Shown: positions 6,326 through 6,848 of the stretch, piece after piece
Layout of the letters: the number at the start of each line of letters is the position of its first letter
How positions within the stretch are numbered: position 1 is the first letter of the stretch
Assembly: GCA_035327525.1 (NCBI GenBank)
Contig: DAOLDC010000024.1
Location: forward strand, 1-6,848
Reading direction: 5' to 3'
Length of the DNA stretch: 6,848 nt
DNA from: JAKLEX01 sp035327525
Lineage (GTDB): Bacteria > Patescibacteriota > Minisyncoccia > Phycocordibacterales > JAACPR01
The notes under the pieces: model-generated
Database searches by the model: none
What the model was told of the DNA's origin: nothing
What the model saw: the letters and a program-made list of their open reading frames with translations, nothing else
Program-made: the position numbers and the translations under genes

Positions 6326-6378
6326 ATTTGTTTTTTTATTTAATTTTAATTAACTTTTGTAAATAATAATACCAAAAT

Positions 6379-6699
6379 TTACTTGTTCTTGTAAGTTTCA
6401 CCCTCCTCACCCAAGCCTCCGGATTCGAACATTATAGCAGAATCGTCTATTTTTTTCTGTAATTTTTCCGTTTCGTTATTTTGTTTTTTTATTTTATATC
6501 TCGCATTTAGAATTATTGGAAACAATATAAGAACAGGTATCAATACGCCAATTATGAATGATGTAACAATAATCAAGCCAATCGGACTTTCAAAAGAAAT
6601 AAGCCAAAAATTTACGGTAATAATATCCAAATTCTGAAAATTAAAAATTAAACCAGTTGATAATAGAATCAAAAATAAAAATATTAATGTAAAAATCAT
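6379..6699 (-). CDS. LapA-domain (DUF1049) inner-membrane protein
   Basis: The 106-residue product has two hydrophobic segments (about 2-20 and 39-64) joined by a short loop with QNLDIITVNFWLISFESPIGLIIV. The pattern QNxxxVTVNFxxxxFxxPLxL is characteristic of the LapA/DUF1049 family (PF06305). A basic stretch and a short coiled-coil-like helix follow (67-86), then an acidic, glycine-containing tail. In Escherichia coli, LapA acts with LapB in controlling lipopolysaccharide assembly. Patescibacteria generally lack classic lipopolysaccharide, so the role here is unknown and probably a membrane-scaffold one. The ATG at 6699 is the natural start because an exact extended -10 ends 9 bases upstream, and the hydrophobic helix begins at once. 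The gene is divergent from the tRNA-Ala gene and heads the leftward run that leads into the pilus genes. Confidence 0.8.
   Translation of the reverse strand: MIFTLIFLFLILLSTGLIFNFQNLDIITVNFWLISFESPIGLIIVTSFIIGVLIPVLILFPIILNARYKIKKQNNETEKLQKKIDDSAIMFESGGLGEEGETYKNK
6431..6439 (-). promoter_or_regulatory. Possible internal extended -10 (TGCTATAAT) within the lapA-like gene
   Basis: An exact TGnTATAAT on the - strand lies in the 3' part of the LapA-like gene, over the codons for residues around SAIM. If used, it would give the 72-residue protein gene a transcript with a leader of about 100 bases, independent of the lapA promoter. No -35 is evident, and the motif may simply be a by-product of the coding sequence. 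Confidence 0.25.
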
Positions 6700-6708
6700 A
6701 TACAGGTT

Positions 6709-6717
6709 ATTATAACA
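6709..6717 (-). promoter_or_regulatory. Extended -10 promoter (TGTTATAAT) of the lapA-like gene
   Basis: On the - strand TGTTATAAT matches the extended -10 consensus exactly and ends 9 bases upstream of the ATG at 6699. Possible start purines lie 4 or 2 bases before the ATG, so the message would be essentially leaderless. No TTGACA-like box is found 16-18 bases further upstream. The same nine bases precede the pilin stub at 1663-1671. Confidence 0.6.
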
Positions 6718-6762
6718 TACGAATATTTTTTCACATAATAATTACTGGATTTTTAAAAAATC

Positions 6763-6773
6763 TGATATATAAT
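6763..6773 (+). promoter_or_regulatory. Promoter -10 region of the tRNA-Ala gene
   Basis: The sequence TGATATATAAT contains a perfect TATAAT (6768-6773) and, two bases earlier, an overlapping TATATA with a TG extension (TGA-TATATA). A start around 6780 leaves about 15 bases of 5' leader for RNase P to remove before the mature tRNA start at 6795. No clear -35 is visible. The site is back to back with the lapA promoter on the other strand, about 50 bases apart. Confidence 0.55.
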
Positions 6774-6794
6774 ACTATAGCTGCCCAAAATAAT

Positions 6795-6848
6795 GGGCCG
6801 GTAGCTCACCTGGTAGAGCGCCTCACTTGCACTGAGGAGGTAGCGGGT
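6795..6848 (+). tRNA. tRNA-Ala, anticodon UGC (3' end outside window)
   Basis: The sequence folds base by base into standard tRNA numbering 1-54: acceptor strand GGGCCGG, U8-A9, D stem GCTC/GAGC with loop ACCTGGTA (G18-G19 present), anticodon stem CCTCA/TGAGG with loop CTTGCAC, variable loop AGGTA, then the 5' half of the T stem GCGGG and T54. The anticodon at positions 34-36 (6828-6830) is TGC, which reads alanine GCN codons. The 3' half of the T arm, the acceptor 3' strand and CCA are cut off by the window. Position 15 is C (6809) and position 48 is A (6842), instead of the usual purine-pyrimidine pair there. The call is secure from the intact D and anticodon arms. Confidence 0.95.

Noticed and set aside
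6336..6375. Inverted repeat AAATTTTG...CAAAAGTT after the lapA-like gene (- strand)
   Set aside because: It is an A/T-rich 8-base stem with a mismatch, a 13-base loop and no T-run; this is expected by chance in such AT-rich sequence.
1..6848. Search for CRISPR arrays, insertion sequences, phage genes, toxin-antitoxin pairs or riboswitches
   Set aside because: No regularly spaced repeats, transposase motifs, terminal inverted repeats or conserved riboswitch cores were seen; nearly all bases are explained by housekeeping and pilus genes.

Overview
This is an AT-rich window, roughly one third G+C by eye. The organism looks like a member of the Patescibacteria (Candidate Phyla Radiation), probably of the Paceibacteria/Parcubacteria type. 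The evidence is the compact gene packing, the lack of Shine-Dalgarno sequences, the RecR variant with an SANPEG segment, the form of the type IV pilins, and a small conserved protein next to a LapA-domain protein. UGA is not read as glycine: the genes read through with GGN glycine and TGG tryptophan codons. That argues against Gracilibacteria and Absconditabacteria. The lineage call is inference from gene style, not from a phylogenetic marker.

Layout. Bases 1-1379 on the + strand hold the 3' part of the replicative helicase gene dnaB, followed after 18 bases by a complete recR. Facing them on the - strand, from about 6700 down to 1400, is a run of eight genes read right to left: a LapA-domain membrane protein, a 72-residue protein of unknown function, a major type IV pilin, the assembly ATPase PilB, the platform protein PilC, and three minor prepilin-like proteins (GspH-like, PilV/GspI-like, and an 83-residue PilW/GspJ-like stub). 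From pilB to the PilV-like gene the gaps are 3-4 bases, so this is surely one transcription unit. At the right edge a tRNA-Ala(UGC) gene on the + strand is divergent from lapA and runs off the window after base 54 of the tRNA.

How the genes work together. Pilin, minor pilins, PilB and PilC are the core of a type IV pilus (or a related DNA-uptake pseudopilus). PilB powers extension from the cytoplasm, PilC anchors it in the membrane, and the minor pilins prime or cap the fibre. The prepilin peptidase PilD, the retraction ATPase PilT and PilM/N/O are not in the window. DnaB and RecR are housekeeping replication and repair neighbours with no evident functional link to the pilus.

Regulation. Four exact TGnTATAAT (extended -10) motifs were found by eye, all on the - strand. 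Three lie only 9-11 bases upstream of a start codon (lapA, pilin, stub), which predicts transcripts with almost no leader. No recognisable -35 box accompanies them. I found no convincing intrinsic terminator, not even in the 20-base convergent gap between recR and the stub. No wholly new system is visible. The items most worth a second look are the near-leaderless promoter pattern, the pilin stub with its own promoter, the long repetitive leader of the PilV-like protein, and the small 72-residue protein.
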